Positions 53,637-64,000 of a DNA stretch of 64,000 bases are shown here, in pieces. The stretch spans positions 66,210,371-66,274,370 of the forward strand of contig CATQJL010000223.1 of assembly GCA_958299035.1 (NCBI GenBank), given 5' to 3'. The number at the start of each line of letters is the position of its first letter. Position 1 is the stretch's first letter. Both the position numbers and the translations under genes were made by a program. The stretch is from Cylicocyclus nassatus. Taxonomy: Eukaryota > Nematoda > Chromadorea > Rhabditida > Strongylidae. The notes beneath the pieces were generated by a model. The model was given only the letters and a program-made list of their open reading frames with translations, did no database searches and was not told where the DNA came from.

Positions 53637-54590
53637 GCTTGGGCGTTATAGTGTGGACCCCGGCCAGGTTCTCATATGTACCTCCGCGCCGCGAACGCAA
53701 CGCGCGTCGGGCTGCCTTCTAGGCGCCCTCATGTTTTCGTGTCCTTTCGAATTTCTAAGCTTCTTTCTTCTTCTTTCTCCGTTCTTCGTGCTTGTACTGT
53801 GTATTTCAGGCAGGAAATGACAGATAATCGCTGCAACATGCCCTATTATCTGTTATCCAGCATGTTTGAGGGAGCTGAACCAGGTAAGACTCGGTCTGCC
53901 GGTTGCTGCAGCCAACTTCTCTCTTGAATTTTCCTTCTAGGTTAGCCCAAGTCCTCCCCAATGACTCGCCGAGGTCTTGCAATCAAGTGAGATAAGCGAA
54001 AAGAACTCCTTATATGACCCCATCTGGATTCAAAATGTTTGATTACGTGTGGCTGGTTGGTGAAACACGGAGTGTCCTTCATAGGAATAGGAATTCGAGA
54101 CCGTACTCGCATACATTGTCTGAACAAGCACCTCTTGTTTTTTGTCTCCATATTTCAAATAATTGTAGAAGAAAAGATCACAAATGTGACGGTACAGATA
54201 CACGATAAATTTGCTAAACACGAGTTCAAGTTGTTTAGACAACGTATGCGGCCCGGCGAGTCCTCGGGCAGGACTTGGGCTAACCTAGAAGGAACATTCA
54301 AGACAAGGGTCCCGCTGCAGCAACCGGCAGACCGAGTCTTGCCTGGTTTAGCTCCTCAGACATGTTGGATAACAGGGAAGACGGCGTGTTGCAGCGGTTA
54401 TCTGCCATTTCTTGCCTGAAATACAGAGTAGAAGCACAAAGAACGGAGAAGAAAGAAGAAAAAAGCTTAGAAATTCGAAAGGACACGAAAACATGAGGGC
54501 GCCTAGAAGGCAGCCCGACGCGCGTTGCGTGCGCGGCGCGGAGGTACATATGAGAACCTGGCCGGGGTCCACACTATAGATGGTGCGCCT
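53637..54590. mobile_element. Foldback element with about 330-bp arms
   Basis: The left arm 53645-53971 and right arm 54252-54582 are inverted copies with few differences: GTGGACCCCGGCCAGGTTCT with AGAACCTGGCCGGGGTCCAC; TAGGCGCCCTCATGTTTTCG with its inverse near 54490; GACTCGGTCTGCCGGTTGCT with its inverse near 54318. The 280-bp spacer is unrelated. The arms contain T/C-rich runs ending in AG and a GGTAAGACT donor-like site, so an ancestral exon/intron structure may have been captured. No known domain. Confidence 0.7.
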
Positions 54591-55297
54591 TCACCTGAGC
54601 GAATAACTGGGTGAATCTCACTGAGTAACAAATGCCTACAAAACGGCAGTTCCCAAACTCTTCTTACACTTTTCAAAATTTCGGCACGTATCAGCGCAGC
54701 TTGAAGAGCCTGTGCTATAGCCTGCAGGTTACTGTCATATTCTTCGGTAAGTGGAGACAAAACTGTGTGAGCGGAAGGGGAAAGATGCTGAGATCGCATT
54801 TTCGGTCAACACTTTTGACATATGGTGTACTTTCACAATCCCCTTTTGCGTCTTTTAACACTCTTTCGCTTGCTTCGGAAATCTACGCTTCTATATAATC
54901 TACGCTCTCCTAAAGGCTGTCATTACTGACAAGGAAAGCCAACCTATTTGCTGTTATATTTCCAAAAAAGGCATATGCAACTCAAATTAATTTAGTACGC
55001 TGATAACAATTGTGCTATTCCAACTGCGGAGCATTATTCTGAGCAATCACGACCTTTATTTGCTAAATGGCTTATACTCAACATGGAAAGATCGCATGTA
55101 GAAAGAAGTTTGCCCGAAAGTGCTGAAACAACATCAGAACGGTGTTTTGTCAAACGAGAAATTAACGCAATTTATTAGCCCTGAGATGAGGTACCGTGGC
55201 CAGTAAGCCGATGAGCATGCAAATTTCGCACACAAACAATTCATTAACTCGCTCCAGAATAATCATTAGCTCAATAGCCGCAGCTAGGAACAGCATA

Positions 55298-55499
55298 GGC
55301 CCCGGTCAGACTTCACGCGACTTAATCGGCGCGATCTAATCGCCAAGATTTCCATTCATTTTCATTTCACATTCAAAAATATCGGGCTGGAAAAGTATCA
55401 CAACCGAATGCAAGTTGATCGGCATGGAATGATGTTGTAACAGTTGTCTCGTCGCGATTCAGTCGCGACGATCAAATCGCGTGAAGTCTGCCCGGGGCC
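55298..55499. mobile_element. 202-bp TIR element GGCCCCGGTCAGAC
   Basis: GGCCCCGGTCAGACTTCACG then CGACTT on the left, inverse ATCGCGTGAAGTCTGCCCGG then GGCC on the right, flanked by ATA on both sides. Second inner pair: AATCGGCGCGATCTAATCGC with a GATTCAGTCGCGACGATC-type partner. Non-coding. Confidence 0.7.
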
Positions 55500-55571
55500 A
55501 TACTCGAAATCAGCATTTCAATCTGCTTACAAACATAATATGCCTTTTTTCGAAAGGCCTGTCTAACAAGG

Positions 55572-56014
55572 GAATGGTCAGAAGTCAAAGTAGCCAATGC
55601 ATACAAGTTGCATACCATTAGATGCAAAATAAAACGCTGACTCTAAATCTGTCTTCCTTATCCGCAGAGCGTTTTTGTGGACGAAATTATAAGCTTGAAG
55701 GCCATTATTGCTAAGAAATTGTGCGTGTAAAGTGCAAACTTGGCCGTACAAAGCCATTCTCGGCTCAGCGTTGGACCAAAACATGCAACTAGATCAGTTC
55801 ATATGACCCGTACCTAGAGGTGAGCTGAAAGAGCAACTGTGTCTAATTTCGCAGTTTTTGTATACGGTTATTTCGCATTGAAGCTGCTCATAACCTCGCC
55901 TACAAAGGCGCTCTGCAAATATGGAAGGCAAATTCGAAATCAGCATTTTATGTTGCATCGAATGGTATGCAGCTTGTGTGGATTGGCCACTTCGACTTCG
56001 GACCATTTTCTGGT
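55572..56014. mobile_element. Diverged palindromic element
   Basis: GGAATGGTCAGAAGTCAAAG, GTTGCATACCATTAGATGCA and TTCCTTATCCGCAGAGCG on the left have inverted, substituted partners at GTTGCATCGAATGGTATGC (about 55952), CGCTCTGCAAATATGGAAGG (about 55910) and near 56000. The centre is near 55793. Frames in both arms encode related strings only because the arms are copies. Confidence 0.55.
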
Positions 56015-56719
56015 AAGTAAGCGTCTTTCATTGCAAACTGGTGCGGGGGGCGCAATGAAAAACATTTTTATTGCCATTCACTGCATCGAGCGTCCCTCTG
56101 CTCGCCACCACTTGCAGCAGATGAATTACATTCAAGCCCACCTCAAGATTCTATTCTAGCGGTAGTCTTTGAGATCCGTACAAGTTCCTTGCACGTGTAG
56201 AGGGGCTCTCTCTGCAAAGGTACAAAGGTTTTCCTCTTTAATCACTCGTGATTTTATGGAAGCGTCTCCATGTGACTGTCACAAGCGACTTCGTTCATCT
56301 TGTGGCGCGAAAGAGATCTTTCTGACCTCTCGACTAAGTCGTACTTTTGTTTGAAGATGTGATGTGCATCATTGCAGAACCTATAACTACTGAAGCAATG
56401 CATCAATTTCGGCACTCGAACATTCTCGAACCCACGAATTCTCTTCCTGCCCTATCTGTGAGCAAAAGGCCCGCTTTTCAGATCCATTCCAATGGATTTA
56501 CTAAAAGGAGATTCTGAGACGAAGTTTTGTCAAAAACCAATGCGCGCATTTTGAAATTTTCTTCGAGCAGAATAAATTTTTTCATAAGCCAAAGGTGGAT
56601 ATCCCGAAAGTAATCTACAATGTCCTATGCCAAAATTTCTTAACTGTCAGATGAAAACAAAAGCTTTCAATTTCATTGAGTTCTAGCAAAGTTTCATGTG
56701 GACCACCCTGTATGGCTGT
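56015..56719. other. Gene-free stretch
   Basis: Nothing recognised. A 61-codon forward frame at 56169-56354 has no domain. GGACCACCCTGTATGG just before 56715 resembles a mariner-type terminus, but no partner was confirmed. Confidence 0.35.
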
Positions 56720-56744
56720 GTACGTATTATACTTGGGGAAATTC

Positions 56745-57010
56745 GAAATTTTTTTCGAATATTCGAACATCGAATATATTAGGAAATTGAAAATTTCGAA
56801 CATTCGAATATCGAATATATTCGAAAATTGAGATTTTCGAATGTTCGACTATCGCATATTATTCGACGAGAATTTCGAATATTCGACTATCGAATATTAT
56901 TCGAAATTGGAAGTCTTTGATCGAATAATATTCGAATATCGAATATCATTCGTTATTCGAGTTTCGAATATTACTCGGTCCTCGAATGTTATTCAATTTT
57001 CGAATATCAT
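56745..57010. repeat. TTCGAATATTCGA-type array, left
   Basis: Roughly 270 bases consist almost wholly of ATTCGAATATCGAATATT-like words with irregular spacing. Each word is near-palindromic, so either strand can form a series of small hairpins. Confidence 0.8.
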
Positions 57011-57944
57011 TCGATTTTTGAACACTATTCAAATAGTTTATGTTAGTGAGATTGCCTATGGAGAGGCCAAAACATCTAAGAATAAGTTGTTTCATGTAAG
57101 TATCAAAAATAGACACTTTTTTATGTTACAATTTGCGATGAAAAAACGTTTTAATGGTGGCGTGAAGAGAGTTAAAAACCTAAAACCGTACTCCTGTGAC
57201 GGTTGTGAAGAGATTTTTGGAACTTCAGAGAATTTATAATTTCATTGAGAGTTATGGATTGATAACGGGACGCCTCAAAAGTATATAGACAATATTTGAT
57301 CGTTATTTCTTCCCACATCTTTTGCCGAACTTAGTTGCTTTCTGTAGTTCTGCTTCAACTTAGATAAGCATGAAGCAATACACCATCGCACTTCACTGCT
57401 GTAAGATTACCTTGGATAGATTGAAGAGGATTCTGGGACTACGGGACTACGGGGGCCGTATTTTGTTTACGAAAGGAACCCAAAAAACCAAAAGCGCATT
57501 TAGGCTATTCAAAATTACTGAGAATACAAAATTTGCACCGTAATGCTTTGTAAGTTATGCCAGATACGGCGTAACAAATATTTCAGTGTTTCTCAAACTG
57601 TGACTGCACATCAAAAAAGCTCGAAAAATTTGTGAAAAATTGTGTAGTGAAACCAGCTTATGTAAAAAATTGCTGTAAAAGGTGTAAAAAAAGCTAAACA
57701 CTTTCTAGATTTTTTAGGAAGTTCTTTTAAGCGGCTGATTCCACATTGGCTCTAGTGCTGCAGGTTCTTACCTTAATACCGCAATGACAGCTAAGAGGAC
57801 TAAGAGAGTTCCAAGTTTTTCTTGTAGATGTAAGCCGGGCTCTACGGAATGGCACCCCGATTGGCAAAAGTCATTGAAAAAGCTATCAGCGATCAAAAAG
57901 TGCGTAGACACCTTTGAAACACTCCGTATATGCTATGGATATCG

Positions 57945-58255
57945 AATTTTCGAATATTCGATGCTCATCGATTATTCGAATATTCGATGAACATCGAATA
58001 ATCGAATTGATGACCGTCGAATATTCGACTTTCGAATAAAATTCGAAAGTTGAGATTTTCGAATATTCGACTTTCGAATAATATTCGAAAGTTAATATTT
58101 TCGAATATTCGAATATCGAATATATTAAACTGAAAATTTCGAATATTCGACTTTCGAATTTTATTCGAAATCTCAGATTTTCGAATATTCGACTTTTCGA
58201 ATCATTCGCATTCGAATGATTTATTCGAATGATCGAATAATCATTCGATTCGGTC
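57945..58255. repeat. TTCGAATATTCGA-type array, right
   Basis: The same class of words as in the left array, including TTTCGAATATTCGACTTTCG repeated four times or so and ATTCGATGCTCATCGATTATTCG variants. It is less regular than a satellite; unit length varies. Confidence 0.8.
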
Positions 58256-58261
58256 CCAAGT

Positions 58262-58823
58262 ATAGTACGTATGTTCCGAATAGAAAATTCCATTTCTGAA
58301 CCGATCCGGACCAAACTTGGCACACATACACTTCGGGGCGGGGCGGGTGTCATAGGCTACTTTTCGTCATCGTTCAATATCGATTTTATCGAATTTTTTG
58401 CAGAGTTCATCTGAGGGGCTGGGAGTTTGCACACGGTGGTAATCGAGCATGCTGATTACGAATACAATATTAGTTCTTGGAAGCATCCGCTACTTACCGA
58501 TTTTATCGATATTTTGCAAAGTTTGAGCTTCGGGGCAGGGAGCTGGCACAAGGGGGGGGGGCAATCAAGCATGCTGATTACAAATACATTATTAGTTTTT
58601 GGAATCCCATTGCCCATTTTATTGATTTCATCGATTTTTTGTAAATTTTGAGCTACGGGCCTGAGAATTCGCACAGGAATAAATGGGCATGCTGATAACT
58701 AACACAGCGGAGATAGGGAGTTGGTTGGTAGAAGTGAACACAGGGAAAGGCTGTGCAGGGATAAGGATGGGAGTTTTATCAAAGTGTTTTGACAGGGCCG
58801 GGCGGAGCCGGGTGAGCCAGCTA
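58262..58823 (+). mobile_element. Helitron-like element, copy 2, 5' truncated
   Basis: Shares ATGTTCCGAATAGAAAATTC, CCAAACTTGGCACACATACA and the ATCGATTTTATCGA part with copy 1, with additional ATCGAGCATGCTGATTACGA-type duplicated modules at 58440, 58563 and 58686. It ends GGGCCGGGCGGAGCCGGGTG then AGCCAGCTA. The expected final G of CTAG is found at 61374, on the other side of the inserted MITE cluster. The 5' TC end is missing. Confidence 0.7.
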
Positions 58824-59733
58824 CTCAGATAATCACCGGGGCCAGCTCAGACAATCGCCGGGGGCAGGCGGGCACCGGAAAAATATATTGCTGATTTCTC
58901 GCACCCCGCTCGCGGATTTTTTGGAAAGCAATCAGGACTTTTCGGAAGACCGCTTGCTGAGTTCTCGATTCCTCAGAGATTCAGCAATATATTTGCAAAA
59001 GATAAGAGCGGAAAAAAATTCAACAGGCGGTCTCTCAAAAAGCCGCCGACTCAGCAAGCGGTCTCCCGAAAAGTCCTGATTGCTTTCCAAAAAATCCGCG
59101 AGCGGGGTGCGAGAAATCAGCAATCTATTTTCCGGTGCCCGCCTGCCCCCGGCGATTGTCTGAGAGGCGGTCCGCAAACTCGCGCTTTTCTGCAGGCGGT
59201 CAGCAGAATTTTGGGGCGTGGCCAAACCTTCAGCGGGCGGCACTTCCTCTGCGGTCACATATTCTGCCAGCGGGCAGCAATACAGCATTTTTTGCAAGCA
59301 CTCGGCAAATAAATTCTTTCAGCGAGCGCTGGCCAAACTTTCAGCAAGCGCTCGGACTCTTTTTACGCATTTTCGGGCGTACGTCGAACACAGGTAAGAC
59401 TCTGTGTGGCAGAGGTGTCAGTGATTGTTTAATTACTCAAGTTTGAGGTACTTTCTCTCAGCGGAAAGTACCTGGGGGCTGCGCGGTCCTCCACAAAGGA
59501 CCGTGCGGCCCCCGAAAATTCTGCATATTCTCGCGAAAAGTCCGCGAGAATGCGGCCACTGCGCCGCAGCTAATCTATAAGGAAACCGTGATTGTTCTCC
59601 AAGCATTCGTCTAAAATTTCGCTAAAATTATTCCAAATTTCTGCAAGCGGACCGCAAGAAATCAGCAAACTATTTTTCCGGTGCGCGCTTGCTCAAAATT
59701 CGCATGGCCGCCTACCCCCGGCGATTATCTGAG
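58824..59733. mobile_element. 589-bp MITE (family A), copy 1, split
   Basis: Made of 58824-58845 (CTCAGATAATCACCGGGGCC then AG) and 59165-59733 (AGGCGGTCCGCAAACTCGCG to CCCCGGCGATTATCTGAG), with a 319-bp element between. Removing the insert and one duplicated AG gives exactly 589 bp, the length of the intact copy at 60302-60890. TA flanks both ends. It contains GC-rich hairpins such as GGTCCTCCACAAAGGACCGT and TCTCGCG...CGCGAGA. Confidence 0.75.
58846..59164. mobile_element. 319-bp palindromic MITE (family B), copy 1
   Basis: Starts CTCAGACAATCGCCGGGGGC and ends GCCCCCGGCGATTGTCTGAG. Long arms: TGCTGATTTCTCGCACCCCG, CTCGCGGATTTTTTGGAAAG, CAATCAGGACTTTTCGGAAG and ACCGCTTGCTGAGT pair with their inverses at 59040-59125, leaving a loop of about 70 bp. 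It sits inside family A copy 1 at a duplicated AG instead of the usual TA. Confidence 0.8.
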
Positions 59734-59870
59734 TAGTAACCAATATACGGCAACATGATTTTAACAACAATGGACACAAGTATGATATAGGAGATCGAAT
59801 TGCGACAGCAGGAAGGAAAAAGCGGGGAAGATGGATAGCGTAATGCTTGGAGAACAATCACGGTTTCCTT
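59734..59870. other. Non-MITE spacer with an inverted family A fragment
   Basis: After TA at 59734-59735 comes unique sequence, then GCTTGGAGAACAATCACGGT then TTCCTT, the reverse complement of a segment of family A (for example at 59580-59606). It breaks off exactly at the start of the next element. Confidence 0.6.
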
Positions 59871-61050
59871 CTCAGACAATCGCCGGGGGCAGGCGGTCCG
59901 CAAACTCGCGTTTTTCCGCAGGCGCTCAGCAGAATTTTGGGGCGTGGCCAAACCTTCAGCGGGCGGTACTTCCTTTACTGGCTAATGTTCTGCCAGCGGG
60001 CAGCAACACAGAATTTTCTGCAGGCGCTCGTCAAATAATCTCTTTCAGCGAGCGCTGGTCAAATTTTCAGCTGGCGCTCGGACGGTTTTTAAGCAGTTTC
60101 GGGTGTACGCCGAGCAAAGGTGAGACTCTACGCGGCAGAGGAGTCATCGATGGTTTAATTACTCAAGTTTGGGGTACTTTCTCTCAGCGGAAAGTACCTG
60201 GGGGCTGTGCGGTCCTTCAAAAAGGACCGTGCGGCTCCCAATAATTTTGCATGTTCTCGCGGAATGTCCGCGAGAATGCGGCCACTGTGCCGCAACTTAT
60301 ACTCAGATAATCGCCGGGGGCAGGCGGTCCGCAAACTCGCGCTTTTCTGCAAGCGGTCAGCAGAATTTTGGGGCGTGGCCAAACCTTCAGCGAGCGGTAC
60401 TTCCTTTGCTGTCTAATATTCTGCCAGCGGGCAGCAACACCGAATTTTCTGCAGGCGCTCGTCAAATAATCTCTTTCAGCGGGCGCTTGTCAAATTTTCA
60501 GCTGGCGCTTGGACGGTTTTTAAGCAGTTTCGGGCGTACGCCGAGCAAAGATGAGACTCCACATGGCAGAGGTGTCATCGATGGTTTAATTACTCAAGTT
60601 TGAGGTACTTTCTCTCAGCGGATGGTACCTGGGGGCTGCGCGGTCCTCCACAAAGGACCGTGCGGCCCCCAAAATTTTTGCATATTCTCGCGGAAAGTCC
60701 GCGAGAATGCGGCCACTGCGCCGCAACTAATCTATAAAGAAACCGCGATTGTTCTCCAAGCATTCGTCTAAAATTTCGCTAAAATTCTTCCAAATACCTG
60801 CAAGCGGATCGCAATAAATCAGCGAACTATTTTTCCGGTGCCCGCCCGCCCATAAATCGCATGGCCGCCTGCCCCCGGCGATTATCTGAGTATATAGAAA
60901 AAGCGCGATAGATCTTCGAGCGTTCGTCTAAAAATTGGCCAAAATTATTCCAAATTTCTGCAAGCGGGCCACAAAAAATCAGCGAACTATTTTTCCGGTG
61001 CCCGCTCGCTCAAAATTCGCATGGCCGCTTGCCCCGGGCGATTATCTGAG
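59871..61050. mobile_element. 589-bp MITE (family A), copy 2, split
   Basis: Made of 59871-60301 and 60893-61050, together 589 bp, interrupted by another family A copy at an internal TA (duplicated at 60300-60301 and 60891-60892). Left end CTCAGACAATCGCCGGGGGC, right end GGGCGATTATCTGAG, followed by TA. The base pair before the left end is TT, not TA. Confidence 0.75.
60302..60890. mobile_element. 589-bp MITE (family A), copy 3, intact
   Basis: Uninterrupted copy: CTCAGATAATCGCCGGGGGC at the left, GCCCCCGGCGATTATCTGAG at the right, TA on both sides. It serves as the length standard for the split copies. Frames such as the one at 60169-60603 arise from element sequence and are not genes. Confidence 0.85.
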
Positions 61051-61052
61051 TA

Positions 61053-61371
61053 CTCAGACAATCGCCGGGGGCAGGCGGGCACCGGAAAAATAGATTGCTG
61101 ATTTCTCGCACCCCGCTCGCGGATTTTTTGGAAAGCAATCAGGACTTTTCGGAAGACCGCTTGCTGAGTTCTCGATTTCTCAGAGGTTCAGCAATATATC
61201 TGCAAAAGATAAGAGCGAAAAAAATTCAACAGGCGGTCTCTCAAAAATCCGCTGACTCAGCAAGCGGTCTTCCGAAAAGTCCTGATTGCTTTGCAAAAAA
61301 TCCGCGAGCGGGGTGCGAGAAATCAGCAATCTATTTTTCCGGTGCCCGCCTGCCCCCAGCGATTGTCTGAG
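61053..61371. mobile_element. 319-bp palindromic MITE (family B), copy 2
   Basis: Same length and layout as copy 1, flanked by TA (61051-61052 and 61372-61373). The left TA is shared with family A copy 2, as if it inserted into that element's target duplication. Confidence 0.85.
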
Positions 61372-61374
61372 TAG

Positions 61375-61727
61375 CTGCGGTAGGCGTTTGCACATACAAG
61401 GGAAGGATGACTGGTCGAAGTGGCCTTTTTGAATGAGCTGTATACTAGCTCAGACAGTCGAAGGGATACCTCCGGCGGGCAAATGGAGAGAGTCTGCCAC
61501 TTCGCGCTCTGGAGCGCTCCGGAACCCTGCCATTTCACGCATTTTGCTGCTCCGGAGCTCTCCCAAAACTGGCGCACCTCCGGAGCAGAGATTTGCGCGT
61601 CCCGGGGAGGGTCCCATTCGCCTGCTTGTGACGTCACCGTGACGTACGGTGAACGATGAACGGTGAACGTCACTTTTCCTCCGGCGCAGCCGGCGCACTC
61701 ACTAATGAGAGAGGCGCTAAAGTAGTG
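61375..61727. other. GC-rich non-coding stretch
   Basis: Rich in CTCCGGAGC and GCGCACC words, with a TGAACGGTGAACGT duplication near 61650. Frames are open on both strands (61420-61659 and 61450-61698), consistent with composition, not genes. Confidence 0.35.
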
Positions 61728-61860
61728 CAGCGCCCTGGGGGTAGCGCAGTGGCAAGATAGCGGACTGTGAAGCAAATGGTCGAACGTTCGGGTCCTGTCG
61801 TTGGTGTTTTGCTTTGCAGTTCTGTAAAAAGTCTATTGCGTGACAGTAGACGAGAAAAAT
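61728..61860 (+). repeat. tRNA-derived SINE head or tRNA pseudogene (His-like)
   Basis: TAGCGCAGTGG at 61742-61752 matches the tRNA A-box consensus TRGCNNAGYGG, and CGTTCGGGTCC at 61785-61795 resembles the B box (GGTTCGANTCC), at normal tRNA spacing. The anticodon-loop position reads CTGTGAA, with GTG (His) at 61767-61769, but the anticodon stem does not pair, so it is not a functional tRNA. Only one copy was noticed in the window. Confidence 0.5.
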
Positions 61861-61898
61861 TCATTGCTACGCAGCTGAAACAAGCTATTCACCGCAAA

Positions 61899-62286
61899 TC
61901 TTATATATAAAGCTGAATGTGTGTCTGTCTGTCTGTATGTCTGTCTGTCTGTCTGTACGTATGTGCGGAATAGAAATTTTTATTTTTGAACCGATCGGGA
62001 CCAAACTTGGCACACATATACTTCGGGGCAGGGAGCGTGTCATAGGCTACTTTTCGTTATCGATCGATATCGATTTTATCGATTTTTTGCAAAATTTGAG
62101 CTAGGGGGCTGGGATTTTGCACAGGGGGGTAATCGAACATGCTGATCACCCCCGTAGCTCAAAATTTGCAAAAAATCGGTGAAATCGACATCGATCGATA
62201 ACGAAAAGTGGACTATGACACGCTCCCTGCCCCGAAGTGTATGTGTGCAAAGTTTGGCCCCGGGCAGAGCCGGGTTTGCCATCTAG
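61899..62286 (+). mobile_element. Helitron-like non-autonomous element, copy 3, complete
   Basis: TCTTATATATAAAGCTGAAT at the start, a GTCTGTCTGTATGTCTGTCT microsatellite, CCAAACTTGGCACACATATA, and GGCCCCGGGCAGAGCCGGGT then TTGCCATCTAG at the end. The base before is A and the base after is T, the A/T insertion of Helitrons. The right half (62140-62258) is an inverted copy of the left half (61990-62130). No Rep/helicase. Confidence 0.75.
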
Positions 62287-62630
62287 TAGTCGCTATTTCT
62301 ACAATCAGCTAATCTACAATATGTAAATCTGTTGGGATTTTGATGTTACAACAATGGATTTCAATGATATATCAACACTTATGGAATACAATCACAAATG
62401 TTCAAAGCCGAAGAGCTTCTTGCAGCCCTTTCCTTGTTAGAATAGTAAGAATTTGATGATTTTGCCCTTCTATGACAAAAGTGGCCAGCGGCGGTTACGG
62501 GCTACTGTCGGCTACTGCGGTCTGCTACGGGCTACTAAGGGCTGCTAGTGGCGGCTGCCGACACGGTACGAAGCAATCGCGGAGTGGACGCCACACTAAA
62601 TTCACGCGGCTCATGCGCAACCATCCTCAG

Positions 62631-63003
62631 GACCCGTCATACTTCGCCGAGAAAAGCCCAAAAGCGCCCAAAAATGTCCAAAAGCGCCTAAAAAAACCGA
62701 AAAAAACCTAGAAAAACCCGAAAAAGCCCGAAAGCGCCAGAAAGAGCCGGAACGCAGAAACGAACTTTTGATAGGATTTTGATATTATTTTAATGTACAG
62801 ACGAGAAAATGGACCAAAGGGACCCGGCTGCAATCAACATAGATGCCTTAGAGCCAAAACTTGCGAGGGGCGTTCCGGCTCTTTCTGGCGCTTTTGGACT
62901 TTTTCGAGCTTTTCTAGGCTTTTTCGGGCTTTCGGACTTTTTTGGGCTTTCTCGGGCTTTTTTGGGCACTTTTGGGCTTTTTTCGGCGAGGTATGACGGG
63001 TCC
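62631..63003. mobile_element. TIR element GGACCCGTCAT, copy 2
   Basis: GACCCGTCATACTTCGCCGA at the left, CGGCGAGGTATGACGGGTCC at the right, CTCAG on both sides (62626-62630 and 63004-63008). It carries GCGCC/AAAAGC tandem words on the left arm and GGGCTTTTTT-like units on the right arm, which are each other's inverse. Same family as 16251-16577. Confidence 0.75.
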
Positions 63004-63484
63004 CTCAGAGTTACACGAACGCAGGAATACAAGTGCTTGGAAGAAACTCTTGTAGTTTTCCGCATCTTATCAAGTATGACCTTTGCAATCTGGTTTATTT
63101 CTTACAATGTGATACTCTGAGTTCAAAAGAGAGTGGTTGCCGCAAAGTTCAACTCAGGTGTTTTTCTCGGTCTTTGCTGCGCGAGAAGTGCTGTTTAATG
63201 TTTACTAAGAGCTCGATGGACAGTCAGAGTTCTGTCGCTACTTTACTTCGACTACTAGACACCTTACGACTATAAACTTCTAATGCTGCTGTTAACAGGA
63301 ATTCGCAATTACCGGCTGAAAATCGAAAACAGCGGCAAGCATGCGGCGTGTGGACGAGATGTCCGCGCCTTGCCATCGTGCGGCGTTTTATCAAAATGCG
63401 CTTTTGAAGGTTTTCATTGCCATTCTAAGTTTTCGCTTTTAAATGCTAGTAAATTGCTTTTATATCGATTTTTTAAGTCAAACC

Positions 63485-64000
<516 letters not shown>

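Larger units (their letters stand above)
56721..58270. mobile_element. Composite TIR element bounded by TTCGAATATTCGA arrays
   Basis: TACGTATTATACTTGGG at the left and the inverse CCCAAGTATAGTACGTA at the right (one mismatch in 17) enclose about 1.55 kb. Just inside each end lies an AT-rich array (56745-57010 and 57945-58255) of self-complementary ATATTCGA/TCGAATAT words. The middle carries short frames (57040-57239, 57784-57940), including a Cys-containing segment YSCDGCEEIF and another, SFSCRCKPGSTEWHPDW. No known domain. The right end runs into a Helitron-like copy. Confidence 0.5.

Noticed and set aside
55578..56159. Similar-looking frames on opposite strands
   Set aside because: They are the two arms of one palindromic element and translate alike for that reason.
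52795..56160. Search for a second CAP domain of the SCP gene
   Set aside because: No HN, GEN or paired-Cys motifs in any frame; the region is foldback and palindromic elements.

Overview
The window looks like nuclear DNA of a clade V (strongylid, probably hookworm-type) nematode. The evidence is short exons with canonical GT/AG splice sites, acceptor-like AGs just 5' of start codons as expected for spliced-leader trans-splicing, a secreted SCP/TAPS (venom-allergen-like, 'ASP') gene of the type expanded in parasitic strongylids, and very dense non-autonomous DNA transposons. The genus is inference. Coding density is low: three genes can be supported, plus a few candidate exons.

Layout. 0-0.9 kb holds two long open frames that may be exons of an unrecognised gene. 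0.9-34 kb is gene-poor and carries many terminal-inverted-repeat (TIR) elements: piggyBac-like (TTAA targets), hAT-like (8-bp duplications), a Mutator-like element (9-bp duplication), mariner-like foldbacks (TA targets) and a 72-nt microRNA-precursor-like hairpin. 34.8-39.5 kb holds a complete 15-exon xylulokinase gene (536 codons, the length of human XYLB), with a hAT-like element inside one intron. 40-46.7 kb has a mariner-like element, a decayed Gln-rich repeat sequence split by a TTAA element, and a 1.1 kb foldback. 46.7-49.9 kb is a tandem array of about 18 units of roughly 176 bp. 50.3-50.7 kb has two abutting Helitron-like ends. 51.2-52.8 kb holds a complete or nearly complete SCP/TAPS gene. 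53.6-58.3 kb has more foldbacks and two arrays of a TTCGAATATTCGA-type sequence. 58.3-61.4 kb is a Helitron-like copy whose terminal CTAG is split by a nested cluster of two MITE families (589 bp and 319 bp). 61.7-63.0 kb carries a tRNA-like SINE or pseudogene, a full Helitron-like element and another TIR element. 63.5 kb to the right edge holds the first two exons of coq-5 (ubiquinone methyltransferase).

The three genes serve unrelated roles: pentose/glucuronate metabolism, a secreted CAP protein, and mitochondrial ubiquinone synthesis. All lie on the + strand, but no operon is indicated because the gaps are many kilobases. The exon models come from splice sites, phase and family alignment by eye; no search was run.
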